64,000 bases of DNA from CAZZKE01 sp964655005 (lineage in GTDB: Bacteria; Pseudomonadota; Alphaproteobacteria; Rhodospirillales; JABHCV01), in assembly GCA_964655005.1 (NCBI GenBank), contig CAZZKE010000003.1:32782-96781 (forward strand), in the 5' to 3' direction. Positions within the stretch are counted from its first letter, which is position 1, and each line of letters opens with the position of its first letter. The notes below the pieces were generated by a model, which did not search any database, had not been told where the DNA came from, and worked only from the letters and a program-made list of their open reading frames with translations. This document shows positions 43,977 to 52,564 of the stretch, in pieces. The position numbers were made by a program, and so were the translations under genes.

Positions 43977-45548
43977 TTACGACCCCTGGAAGCGCCCCAC
44001 GGCCATGCCGGCGGCGCCAGTGACAAGCATCAACAACAGCGCCACGGCGTTGCCGAACCGGCCGAAAACCGTGCTGGACAAGGCTTTCGGCAGGGCGCTG
44101 TCGAGCGTCCCCTTGCGGCCTAAATCAAGGCGTTTTACGACTCTGCCATAGCCGTCGATAACCCCCGATATGCCGGTATTGGCGACCCTGACCAAGGGCA
44201 GGCCTTCTTCGACGGCGCGAAAACGGGCCGAATCGAAGTGCTGATAGGGGCCGGTGCTAAGGCCATACCAGGCGTCGTTGGTCAGGTTCAGTATCCATTG
44301 CGGCCGGTCGTTCGGGTCCACCACGTTGCCGGGAAAAATAACTTCATAGCAAATTAGCGGCGATACCGGCGGCAGGCCTTTCAGGCGCAGGGTTCGCGGA
44401 CCCGGACCGGGGCTGAAATCGGTCGCGCCGACGGTCAGTTTCTCCATGCCGATAATTCCGCGGAACGGCATATACTCGCCGAACGGCACCAGATGGGCCT
44501 TGTCATAGGTGCCGACGATTTGACCGCCGCCGTCCAGGGCGTACAGGCTGTTCCATATCCTTAGGGTCTTTTCTTTTTTCAACGTGGAGCGCGGCGCCCC
44601 GGTTATGATCAGGCCGTCTTTCGGCGTCGATTCGGCAATCGCCTGACGCACGGCGGGGTCGTTCGAAAGATAATAGGTGGCCGCGGTTTCCGACCAGATC
44701 ACATGCGTCGGCGGCGGCCCCTCGGCGACTGCGGCGCTCATTCGTATCTGTTCCTTCAAATTCGGAATGCGCAGGTCGTAACGCCATTTTTTGGTCTGTT
44801 CGATATTCGGCTGAACCAGCCGCAGGCGAACCCCGGGGACCGTGTTTTCGCCAATGGCGGCGGCCCCGGAAAGCCGCGCCGCACCACCGCCCCAGACCAC
44901 CACAAGCAATACTGCGGCGCCGATGGTCGGCCCTGGCCCGCCGCCCCAGCGGTCATTCCGGGCCAGTGTCGCGGGCATGGCGGCGGTCACCACGGCGAGC
45001 AGGCTTAGCCCGTAAATGCCGGTAACCGCCGCCCCCTGCATCATGGCTTCGGACAGCGCCCAGCCACTGCCCACAAGGTTCCACGGGAACCCGGTCAATA
45101 CCCAGCCGCGCAGCCATTCGGTAAAGGTCCAGAAGGCCGCGAACAGCAGCACCCTGCCAAGGCCGTTACCGGCATCCAGGCGCCGCGCCGCCAGTCCGGC
45201 CAGGCCGGGGAATACCGCCAGTCCGCCCGACAGGCCCAGAATGGCGAACGGAACCATCCAGCCAAAACGCCCGGCGTCGGTCAGCAGGGCGTTGGCGATC
45301 CAGTACAGGCCGACGGTAAAATAGCCGAAGCCGAACCACCATGCGGCGGCGAACGCGCCGCGCGATCCGGTCGCGCCGTATACCAGCCACAGCAGGCCGC
45401 AAAAGGCTGGCACCAGCAGGAACAAAAGATAGAACGGCGCCATCGCCAGGGCCGCCAGGGCGCCGAGAACAAAGCCCAGGCCGTATCGCCGGAACGCCGG
45501 CAGGCGTACCGTCGCCGCGTGCAGCCCGTTCACCACATCAGCCGTCAT
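43977..45548 (-). CDS. lnt: Apolipoprotein N-acyltransferase
   Basis: A 523-residue inner-membrane enzyme that adds the third acyl chain to lipoproteins. About six to seven membrane helices fill residues 20-215. The nitrilase domain then has the catalytic triad Glu in IWSETAATYY, Lys in YDKAHLVPFGEYMPF and Cys in PLICYEVIFP. It overlaps corC by 11 bases. Confidence 0.96.
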   Translation of the reverse strand: MTADVVNGLHAATVRLPAFRRYGLGFVLGALAALAMAPFYLLFLLVPAFCGLLWLVYGATGSRGAFAAAWWFGFGYFTVGLYWIANALLTDAGRFGWMVPFAILGLSGGLAVFPGLAGLAARRLDAGNGLGRVLLFAAFWTFTEWLRGWVLTGFPWNLVGSGWALSEAMMQGAAVTGIYGLSLLAVVTAAMPATLARNDRWGGGPGPTIGAAVLLVVVWGGGAARLSGAAAIGENTVPGVRLRLVQPNIEQTKKWRYDLRIPNLKEQIRMSAAVAEGPPPTHVIWSETAATYYLSNDPAVRQAIAESTPKDGLIITGAPRSTLKKEKTLRIWNSLYALDGGGQIVGTYDKAHLVPFGEYMPFRGIIGMEKLTVGATDFSPGPGPRTLRLKGLPPVSPLICYEVIFPGNVVDPNDRPQWILNLTNDAWYGLSTGPYQHFDSARFRAVEEGLPLVRVANTGISGVIDGYGRVVKRLDLGRKGTLDSALPKALSSTVFGRFGNAVALLLMLVTGAAGMAVGRFQGS

Positions 45549-46431
45549 CGGAAACCGGCGTCAGGCCGCGCACCCGGAGCTTCTTGACCCGCCGGGGGTC
45601 GGCCTCGAGCACTTCGATTTCCATGCCCGACGGATGGTTGATCAGCTCGCCGCGTACCGGCACCCGCCCGGCCAGGGCGAATACCAGGCCACCCAGGGTA
45701 TCTATATCTTCGTGTTCCTCTTCGCTGAAAATAGCGCCGAACCGGTCTTCCAGGGCCTCCATGGTGACCCTGGCATCGGCATACAGGGCGCCATCCTCCG
45801 ATATGCTCATAACCGGCTCGTCGGTGCGGTCGTGCTCGTCCTCTATTTCACCGACGATTTCCTCGACCAGATCCTCGATGGTGACCAGTCCGTCGATGCC
45901 GCCGTATTCGTCGACCACCAGGGCCATGTGACAGCGCTTGGCCCGCATTTCCAAAAGCAATTCCAGGACCTGCATGGATGGCGGCACGAACAGCACCTTG
46001 CGGATAATATCCCCAAGCCGGAAATCCTGGTCCCGGCCGCGCCAGGCCAGGACATCCTTGATGTGAATCATGCCGATCGCGCCGTCCAGGGTCTCGTCGT
46101 AGACCGGCATCCGGGAATGGCCCTCGCTGGTGATAAGCTCGATCAGGTCGGCCAGCGAGGTACCGGCCTCGACGCCGACAATATCGGCCAGCGGCACCAT
46201 CACGTCATGGATCGTGCGGCCCTTCAGTTCCAGAATATTGGCCAGCAGCAGGCGTTCCTCGTCATCGATGGGAACTTCCGTCTCGTCCCGTTCATCGATC
46301 AGTTCTTCGAGTACATTACGGGCCGAACTTTCGTCACCCTTGCGCCATATAAGGCCGCGCAGCCAGTCCAGAATACCATGCGGCGGGGCGGCATCGTGGC
46401 GCTGGGCCGGTTTTGCGAACGGGTCATTCAT
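45538..46431 (-). CDS. corC: CorC/HlyC-family CBS-domain protein
   Basis: A 297-residue soluble protein with two CBS domains (about 75-135 and 140-200) and a C-terminal transporter-associated domain (about 215-290). There is no membrane DUF21 domain, so it is the short CorC/YbeX type. Its usual place is between ybeY and lnt. It likely regulates magnesium/cobalt transport or ribosome maturation; evidence for either is indirect. Confidence 0.9.
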   Translation of the reverse strand: MNDPFAKPAQRHDAAPPHGILDWLRGLIWRKGDESSARNVLEELIDERDETEVPIDDEERLLLANILELKGRTIHDVMVPLADIVGVEAGTSLADLIELITSEGHSRMPVYDETLDGAIGMIHIKDVLAWRGRDQDFRLGDIIRKVLFVPPSMQVLELLLEMRAKRCHMALVVDEYGGIDGLVTIEDLVEEIVGEIEDEHDRTDEPVMSISEDGALYADARVTMEALEDRFGAIFSEEEHEDIDTLGGLVFALAGRVPVRGELINHPSGMEIEVLEADPRRVKKLRVRGLTPVSDDG

Positions 46432-46979
46432 GGCGGCGACATCCCGTTTTGCCGGGGCCCGGCTGCGTCCGGGGTATCCCGATAAGGGTCGGCCACCCCC
46501 AGCCCTTCAAGAACGGCGCGCTCCAGCGCCTCCATGCGTTCGGCCCCGGCCTCTTCGATATGGTCGTGGCCAAGCAGATGCAGTACGCCGTGGACAACCA
46601 GATGGGCAAGATGATCGACCACGGCCTTGCCCTCGTCGCCGGCCTCGCCGACGGTGACGCCGAAGGCGATGACGACATCGCCCAGCGATACCGGCCCGGT
46701 CCCGTCCGGATGGGGGATCTGGACGCCATCGCCGTCCACGTTGGCGAACGACAGCACGTTGGTCGCCCGGTCCACGGCGCGATAATCGCGGTTCAGCCGC
46801 CGCACCTGCCGGTCGTCGGCCAGGACGATGCTGACTTCCGCGCCGCCGCCATGGGCCGCGCCCGCGCCATCGTAGGCCGCCGTGGCCGCCAGCCGGCAGC
46901 GGTCTTCCACGTCCGGTATTCCGGCGAGCCAGTCGCGGCATAAAAACGAGACGTCGATATCAAGCTGTTCAGGCATCAT
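46428..46979 (-). CDS. ybeY: Endoribonuclease YbeY
   Basis: A 183-residue YbeY, a zinc-dependent RNase needed in rRNA maturation. The zinc motif is HLVVHGVLHLLGHDH near residue 140. The start at 46979 gives MMPEQLDIDVSFLC and overlaps phoH by 11 bases; the longer frame lies in phoH. It overlaps corC by four bases. Confidence 0.94.
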   Translation of the reverse strand: MMPEQLDIDVSFLCRDWLAGIPDVEDRCRLAATAAYDGAGAAHGGGAEVSIVLADDRQVRRLNRDYRAVDRATNVLSFANVDGDGVQIPHPDGTGPVSLGDVVIAFGVTVGEAGDEGKAVVDHLAHLVVHGVLHLLGHDHIEEAGAERMEALERAVLEGLGVADPYRDTPDAAGPRQNGMSPP

Positions 46980-48006
46980 TATCCGTTTTGGCGACGCTTT
47001 TTTCGTAGCGGGCCGAAGCCTTGCGCCGGGCCTCTTCACTATCGTAGGCCCGGACGATTCGGGCCACCAGATGATGGCGCACCACATCATCGTCGGTAAA
47101 ATGCTGAAACGCCACGCCCTTGACCCGGTCCAGAATTTCATAGGCGTCGCGCAGGCCCGAACGGGTGCCGCGCGGCAGGTCGACCTGGCTCAGGTCGCCG
47201 GTCACCACCATGCGGGCGTTTTCGCCCAGCCGGGTCAGGAACATTTTCATTTGCACGGCGGTGGTGTTTTGCGCCTCATCCAGAATGACAAACGCGTTGG
47301 CCAGGGTCCGGCCACGCATGAAGGCCAGGGGGGCCACCTCGATCTCGCCGCTTTCCAGCCGCCGGACAACCTGTTCGCCGGGCAGCATATCGTGCAGGGC
47401 GTCGTACAGCGGGCGCAGATAGGGATCGATTTTTTCCCGCATGTCACCGGGCAGGAAACCCAGTTGCTCGCCGGCCTCGACCGCCGGGCGGGTCAGGATA
47501 ATGCGGTCGACATCGCCGCGAACCAGCCGTTCGACCGCCTTGGCGACGGCCAGATAGGTCTTGCCGGTGCCGGCCGGGCCGAGGCCGAATACCAGTTCAT
47601 TTTTGTCTATCGCCCGCAGGTAGTCGGCCTGGGCCGGCGAGCGCGGCGAAATTCGCCGTTTTTTGGTTTTTACCTCGATATCGGCGTCGGCGATATCGCC
47701 GTTAACCTGGGTCGTCATGCGCAGTATCGCATCGACCTCGTCGCGGGTCACGCTCAGGCCCTTTTCCAGGCGGGCGTACAGTCCGCTCAGGGCGGTGCGG
47801 CCGGCCTCGATGGCGGCGGTTTCGCCGTACAGCGTGATTTCGTTGCCGACCGCGTGAACGCCGATTCCAAGGTGGGCCTCTATCCGGGCCAGATGGCAAT
47901 GGTGCGAGCCGAACAATTGCAGCGCCAGACCATTGTTTTCAAAGGTCATTTTGGTGCTGTCACTGGCCGTGTCATGCAGGCTGTGCGGCTTGGTGGGGGG
48001 GGTCAA
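46969..48006 (-). CDS. PhoH family protein (YbeZ-type ATPase)
   Basis: A 345-residue PhoH/YbeZ ATPase. Walker A is GPAGTGKTYLA, and Walker B is FVILDEAQNTT. An N-terminal KH-like part precedes. It is thought to work with YbeY in RNA metabolism, which fits the overlap with ybeY here. It overlaps miaB by four bases (ATGA). Confidence 0.94.
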   Translation of the reverse strand: MTPPTKPHSLHDTASDSTKMTFENNGLALQLFGSHHCHLARIEAHLGIGVHAVGNEITLYGETAAIEAGRTALSGLYARLEKGLSVTRDEVDAILRMTTQVNGDIADADIEVKTKKRRISPRSPAQADYLRAIDKNELVFGLGPAGTGKTYLAVAKAVERLVRGDVDRIILTRPAVEAGEQLGFLPGDMREKIDPYLRPLYDALHDMLPGEQVVRRLESGEIEVAPLAFMRGRTLANAFVILDEAQNTTAVQMKMFLTRLGENARMVVTGDLSQVDLPRGTRSGLRDAYEILDRVKGVAFQHFTDDDVVRHHLVARIVRAYDSEEARRKASARYEKSVAKTDNDA

Positions 48007-49373
48007 GCGGCGGCCCCCTTGTCGGCGGCGGCCAGAACGGCGGACAGGCTGTTGGTCGATGCGTTTTCGATGTACAGGTCGGCGATGGTTCCGAATGTGT
48101 CGTCCGGCGCGGTAACGTGCACCGCCTGCATATAGGGGCTGCGGCCGACCATTTGCCCCGGATGACGGCCCCGCCGGTCCAGCAGCACCGGCATTGTCCG
48201 GCCGATACAGCTTTTATTGAAGGCGGCCTGTTGTTTGCTCAAAAGTTCCTGTAGCCGGGCCAGGCGGCTATCCTTGAGCGCCGCGTCGATCTGGCCGTCC
48301 AGCGCCGCCGCCGGGGTTCCCGGCCGGGGGCTGTATTTGAAGGAATAAGCCTGGACGAAGCCGATCCGCTCGACCAGGGCCAGGGTTTGCTCGAAATCGG
48401 CGTCGGTTTCGCCGGGGAAGCCGACGATGAAATCCGACGACAGGGCAATATCCGGACGGGCCCGGCGCAGCCGGTCGGTCAGGGCCAGGTAATCGTCCGA
48501 CGTGTGCGCCCGGTTCATGGCCCGCAACACGGTATCGGACCCCGACTGCACCGGCAGGTGCAGGAACGGCATCAACTGCGGCGTGTCGCGGTGGGCGGCG
48601 ATCAGTTCGTCGTCCATGTCGGCGGGATAAGATGTGGTGTAGCGAATGCGTTCGATGCCGGCGATCGCCGCGACGGCGCCGATCAGCCGGCCCAGTCCCC
48701 ACTGGGCGGGGTCTTTTCCATCCGGTGTCGCGCCGTGGTAGCCGTTGACGTTCTGGCCCAGCAGGGTGATTTCACGGGCGCCGAGACCGGCCAGATGCCG
48801 GGCCTCGGCCAGCACGTCGGCGACCGGCCGGGAATATTCCATGCCGCGGGTATAGGGCACGACGCAAAAGGCGCAAAACTTGTCGCAGCCTTCCTGCACG
48901 GTCAGAAACGATGATGCGCCATCGACGGCGCCGGGCTCCGGCAGGTGGTCGAATTTGGCTTCCGGCGGGAAATCGGTGTCCAGCACGGCGCCGCCGGACC
49001 GCGACAGGCGGGCCACCAGCAGCGGCAGGTTATGATAGGCTTGCGGCCCGAACACCATATCGACATAGGGTGCCCGGCGCAGGATTTCCTCGCCCTCGGC
49101 CTGGGCGACACAGCCGGCGACGGCGATAATCATGCCCTCGCCGGCGGCCTCCCGGCGGCGCTTGACAAGATTGATGCGGCCCAGTTCCGAATAGATTTTT
49201 TCCGCCGCCTTCTCGCGGATATGGCAGGTGTTGAGGATAACCATATCGGCGGCCTCGACGCGATCCGTCGGATCATAACCCAGCGGCGCCAGCACATCGG
49301 CCATGCGCGTCGAATCATAGACGTTCATCTGGCAGCCGTAGGTTTTGATATGAAGCTTCCGGCGCGGGGACAT
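48003..49373 (-). CDS. miaB: tRNA-2-methylthio-N6-dimethylallyladenosine synthase
   Basis: A 456-residue radical-SAM methylthiotransferase. The N-terminal auxiliary cluster cysteines are in YGCQMNVYDS, LNTCHIREKA and VAGCVAQAEG. The radical-SAM motif is CDKFCAFCVVPYTRG, and a TRAM domain ends the protein. It modifies A37 of tRNA. The frame is open to 49541 but the first conserved residues start at 49373; the upstream part has no homology I recognise. Confidence 0.95.
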   Translation of the reverse strand: MSPRRKLHIKTYGCQMNVYDSTRMADVLAPLGYDPTDRVEAADMVILNTCHIREKAAEKIYSELGRINLVKRRREAAGEGMIIAVAGCVAQAEGEEILRRAPYVDMVFGPQAYHNLPLLVARLSRSGGAVLDTDFPPEAKFDHLPEPGAVDGASSFLTVQEGCDKFCAFCVVPYTRGMEYSRPVADVLAEARHLAGLGAREITLLGQNVNGYHGATPDGKDPAQWGLGRLIGAVAAIAGIERIRYTTSYPADMDDELIAAHRDTPQLMPFLHLPVQSGSDTVLRAMNRAHTSDDYLALTDRLRRARPDIALSSDFIVGFPGETDADFEQTLALVERIGFVQAYSFKYSPRPGTPAAALDGQIDAALKDSRLARLQELLSKQQAAFNKSCIGRTMPVLLDRRGRHPGQMVGRSPYMQAVHVTAPDDTFGTIADLYIENASTNSLSAVLAAADKGAAA

Positions 49374-49506
49374 TACGCCGGAATGGCCAGAAACGCCGCG
49401 AGGCGCGTCATCACCCTGTAGCTTGTGTTCATGCGTTCGGTCGAACCCTTTATGCCTTACATGCGTAAGTCTATCGTGTATTTCCCGAAAATGGTAGCGC
49501 CAGGGT

Positions 49507-49938
49507 CTACTTCTTATCGTTTTCCGAATCAAGGGCGACACCGTAAAGTTCCAGGCGGTGGCCGACCAGTTTCAGCCCGTGGCTGCGGGCGATACGATTT
49601 TGCAGCGCCTCTATTTCGGCGTTCTGGAATTCGATAACCTTGCCGTTTTGAATGTTAATCAAATGATCGTGATGGTCTTCGGGCATTTCTTCGTAGCGCG
49701 ACCGGCCATCGCCGAAATCGTGCTTGTCCAGAATATCGGCCTCTTCAAACAGGCGAACCGTGCGGTAGACGGTGGCAATGCTGATTTTGGGGTCCAGGCG
49801 GGAAGCCCGCACATACACTTCCTCGACATCGGGATGGTCGCCGGAATCCGAAAGCACCCGGGCGACGACCCTGCGTTGACCGGTCATTTTCATGCCTCTG
49901 TCCACGCACAGTTGCTCAATGCGCGACGGCTTATCCAT
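49507..49938 (-). CDS. fur: Fur-family metal regulator (Fur/Mur)
   Basis: A 143-residue Fur-family protein with the winged helix (MTGQRRVVARVLSDSG, and ISIATVYRTVRLFEEA) and HHDHLI (residues 89-94) for metal binding. It has no CxxC zinc site (Cys11 is the only cysteine), so it resembles alphaproteobacterial Fur/Mur, which can sense iron or manganese. It lies between mucR and miaB. A second Fur paralogue, Irr, is 20 kb away. Confidence 0.9.
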   Translation of the reverse strand: MDKPSRIEQLCVDRGMKMTGQRRVVARVLSDSGDHPDVEEVYVRASRLDPKISIATVYRTVRLFEEADILDKHDFGDGRSRYEEMPEDHHDHLINIQNGKVIEFQNAEIEALQNRIARSHGLKLVGHRLELYGVALDSENDKK

Positions 49939-49944
49939 TGCCGG

Positions 49945-50361
49945 CTATTTCTTTCTGATCTTGCCCGGCTTCCTGCCCAGGCCAATTTTCTTGGCCAGGG
50001 CGGAACGGTGCTTGGCGTAATTGGGGGCCACCATGGGATAGTCGGCGGCCAGTTCCCAACGCTCGCGATATTCTTCCGGCGTCATGTTATAGGCCGTCTT
50101 GAGGTGGCGTTTCAGCATTTTCAATTCCTTGCCGTCTTCCAGGCAGACAATATAGTCAGGGAATATCGATTTCTTGATAGGCACCGCCGGGCGCGGACGT
50201 TCCGCCGCCGACTGGTCGCTTCCGATCGTCGCCAGGGTCTTGTAAACTTCCAGGATGACGTTGGGCAAATCGGCGATGGCGACGGCGTTGTTGCCGACGT
50301 GGGCGGAAACAATTTCCGTGGTCAGCTCCAGAAGCTCCATGGTATTCGGATTTTCAGTCAT
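49945..50361 (-). CDS. MucR/Ros-family transcriptional regulator
   Basis: A 138-residue protein with the MucR DNA-binding zone YIVCLEDGKELKMLKRHLKT (residues 70-89) and NMTPEEYRERWELAADYPMV. Cys73 and His86 are the expected metal residues, with Asp replacing the second Cys as in other MucR proteins. MucR proteins bind AT-rich DNA and act as global regulators. It diverges from the TusA-like gene from a shared AT-rich promoter region and is six bases from fur. Confidence 0.92.
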   Translation of the reverse strand: MTENPNTMELLELTTEIVSAHVGNNAVAIADLPNVILEVYKTLATIGSDQSAAERPRPAVPIKKSIFPDYIVCLEDGKELKMLKRHLKTAYNMTPEEYRERWELAADYPMVAPNYAKHRSALAKKIGLGRKPGKIRKK

Positions 50362-50396
50362 TTTAAAATATTCCCGGCGTTTGAAGGTTTCGATAC

Positions 50397-50425
50397 TATA
50401 TAATTACCATGTAGCGATCTATCAA
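50397..50425 (-). promoter_or_regulatory. mucR promoter overlapping a divergent promoter
   Basis: On the minus strand TTGATA (50420-50425), 17 bases and TATATA (50397-50402) precede mucR. On the plus strand a perfect TATAAT (50399-50404) is in position for the TusA-like gene, without a clear -35. The two -10 elements overlap, so transcription of the genes should compete. Confidence 0.45.
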
Positions 50426-50434
50426 GGTAATAAC

Positions 50435-50719
50435 ATGAATAAAAACAACCTAAGTACAAGCGCCGATGAAGGCGTGAATATCACCCATCATTTGGACATT
50501 ACGCCGGAAACGTGCCCTATGACGTTCGTGCGCACCAAGCTGATGATCGAAGAAATGGCTCCCGGCGAACTGGCCGAAGTTCGCCTGAAGGGCGCTGAAC
50601 CGCTGGAAAACGTGCCCAGATCGGTTGCCGACATGGGCCATTCGGTGCTGTTGCTGGAAGCCGTGAACGGGGGCGGCGCCGAACGCGGCGTGTTTCGGCT
50701 GCTGATTAAAAAAAACTGA
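50435..50719 (+). CDS. TusA-like sulfur-carrier protein with altered motif
   Basis: A 94-residue TusA-family protein. The conserved Cys27 is in TCPMTFVRTK; classic TusA has CPxP, so the second proline is Thr here. The rest (LMIEEMAPGELAEVRLKGAE and the GHSVLLLEA strand) is typical of the fold. TusA proteins carry persulfide sulfur to tRNA, cofactor or cysteine pathways. It stands alone on the plus strand, divergent from mucR and convergent with rimI. The start at 50435 has AAGG upstream; the longer frame is in mucR. Confidence 0.85.
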   Translation: MNKNNLSTSADEGVNITHHLDITPETCPMTFVRTKLMIEEMAPGELAEVRLKGAEPLENVPRSVADMGHSVLLLEAVNGGGAERGVFRLLIKKN

Positions 50720-50724
50720 GGCCG

Positions 50725-51186
50725 TTACTTTTCGATTATTTCAAAAACCATTATATGGCCGTCCACGGGGCCGTGCCGCCGCCGGTAATAACCGGGCCGC
50801 GCCCCGCATGTTTTGAAGCCGTGCGTCCGGTAAAAATCAATGGCCGCCGGATTATCGGCGGCGACCTCAAGAAAAATCCGCGCCCCGCCGTCCGCCGCCC
50901 GGTCGATTGTCCGTTCAAGAAGCGCCGTCGCGACGCCCTGACGCCGGGCCTTGGGAATGACGCCGATGGTGATAATCTCGGCCTCGTCGGCGGCCAGCCG
51001 AGCCAGCACGAACCCGACCGGGTTATCGTCGCGCCCGGCGATAAAGGCGAAGGCGCCGGGCATGGCGAGAAGGGCGGCGACGGACCCGGCGTTCCAGGAC
51101 GTTCCCGCTTCCCGCCCGAAACAGGCCCCGTGCAGGGTAGAAATAACGGCGGCATGGCCGGGACCGGCGGCGATCAGGCCGGTCAC
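50725..51186 (-). CDS. rimI: GNAT acetyltransferase, RimI-like
   Basis: A 153-residue GNAT. The acetyl-CoA motif is VIPKARRQGVATALLERTID, followed by LEVAADNPAAIDFYRTHGF. Position next to tsaB suggests RimI, which acetylates the N-terminus of S18 and can modify tRNA-related substrates in some species. It overlaps tsaB by four bases. Confidence 0.9.
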   Translation of the reverse strand: MTGLIAAGPGHAAVISTLHGACFGREAGTSWNAGSVAALLAMPGAFAFIAGRDDNPVGFVLARLAADEAEIITIGVIPKARRQGVATALLERTIDRAADGGARIFLEVAADNPAAIDFYRTHGFKTCGARPGYYRRRHGPVDGHIMVFEIIEK

Positions 51187-51881
51187 GGTCGCAACCGGCC
51201 ACCATGGCGGGGCAGCTTGGCGTCGGGCGGGCGCAGGTAAAGCGGCAGGGGCGGGTCCACGGCCTGGCCCGGTTGCCAGCGCCCGGCGGCGATTTCGGCC
51301 AGGCGGGCCGCATCCGGCAGGCCCGGCGCCGCGGCGGCCCGCGCCGCGATGCCGGCGGCGGTCAATATTTTCATGGCGGTTGCCGTGGCGTCGCCGACGA
51401 CCGTCAGGGGGGCCGCCTCGGACTGGGTGCCGGCCACTTGCGGCAGTTCCTCGGGCGTTGCCGCCTGCGGGGGGCCCAACGGTTGATGGCGGGGGTCGAA
51501 CTTCTGAACGTAAAAATCGCTCCGCTTGGTATCAAGGGCCACCAGCAACTCACCGACGATCCGGTCGCTTTCGACATTGCGGGCGATGACCTCGGTGGTA
51601 TCGACGCCCAGGCACGGCAAGCCCGCCGCCAGCGCCATGGCGCGCGCCGTGGCCAGGCCGATGCGCAGCCCGGTGAAGGCGCCCGGCCCCCTGGTCACGG
51701 CGATCAGGTCGAGCCCGGCGGCGGTGGTTTGCGCCGCCGCCAGCACCTGCCCGACCATCGGCAGCAGGGCCTCCGCCTGACCCCGCGCCATGGCTTTTGA
51801 ACTTTGGGCGGCGATGCCGCCGTCCCGCCAAAGCGCCACCGAACATCCCGCCGTCGCCGTATCCAAAGCCAGTATTCGCAT
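51183..51881 (-). CDS. tsaB: tRNA threonylcarbamoyladenosine biosynthesis protein TsaB
   Basis: A 232-residue ASKHA-fold protein that partners TsaD in t6A37 synthesis. It begins MRILALDTATAGCSVALW; the conserved RGPGAFTGLRIGLATARA follows. The start at 51881 is from the conserved N-terminus; the longer frame to 51920 is not. It overlaps rimI, as in most proteobacteria. Confidence 0.94.
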   Translation of the reverse strand: MRILALDTATAGCSVALWRDGGIAAQSSKAMARGQAEALLPMVGQVLAAAQTTAAGLDLIAVTRGPGAFTGLRIGLATARAMALAAGLPCLGVDTTEVIARNVESDRIVGELLVALDTKRSDFYVQKFDPRHQPLGPPQAATPEELPQVAGTQSEAAPLTVVGDATATAMKILTAAGIAARAAAAPGLPDAARLAEIAAGRWQPGQAVDPPLPLYLRPPDAKLPRHGGRLRP

Positions 51882-51982
51882 GTTCGCCTTCAAAATGATT
51901 GCTTGCACCAAAGAACCCATTTGTTAGTGCAACCGGGTTTTACGGGTTATACTGTACCCGGCAAGGCAACACAGAAAAAACT

Positions 51983-52564
51983 ATGACCTCATCGAGTCTC
52001 GTCGAACTGGCCCGCGACAGCCACGATATCGACCTGCAACTGGCCTATGCGGGCCCCGACAACTTTACCGGCGCCCCGGTTTACCGCCGGGCCGGTGCCT
52101 ATTTGCACCGCGATGCCGCCACCCTGCTGGTCCGGGCCATCGATCTGGCGGCCCGTCAGGGCTGGCGATTTCAGATTTTCGATGCGTTCCGACCGTCCGA
52201 GGCGCAGTGGAAGCTGTGGAAGCATACCCCTGATCCCGAATTTCTGGCCGACCCCAACCGGGGTTCGCCGCATTCCCGTGGCGTCGCCGTTGACCTGACC
52301 CTGATGGATCGGGATACCGGGATGGCGCTGGACATGGGTACCGGGTTTGACGCCTTCACCCCGCTTTCCCACCACGCCAACACCGATATTTCACCGGGCG
52401 CCCAGCAAAACCGCTACCGTCTGCTTGGCCTGATGACGGCGGCGGGCTGGGATTGCTACATGAACGAATGGTGGCACTACCAGATGTTCGAATCCAGACA
52501 ATATGCGGTCCTGCACGACGCCGACGCGCCGCGTTCCATGATGACCGAACAGGCCGGCCCATGA
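51983..52564 (+). CDS. D-alanyl-D-alanine dipeptidase (VanX/DdpX family)
   Basis: A 193-residue zinc dipeptidase. The SPHSRGVAVDLTL zinc motif (HxxGxAxD type) and EWWHYQMF (ExxH) are present, with IFDAFRPSEAQW for substrate binding. No signal peptide is present, so it is probably cytoplasmic, like DdpX, cleaving D-Ala-D-Ala for turnover. It diverges from tsaB, overlaps the next gene by four bases (ATGA) and has only a weak ribosome site. Confidence 0.9.
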   Translation: MTSSSLVELARDSHDIDLQLAYAGPDNFTGAPVYRRAGAYLHRDAATLLVRAIDLAARQGWRFQIFDAFRPSEAQWKLWKHTPDPEFLADPNRGSPHSRGVAVDLTLMDRDTGMALDMGTGFDAFTPLSHHANTDISPGAQQNRYRLLGLMTAAGWDCYMNEWWHYQMFESRQYAVLHDADAPRSMMTEQAGP

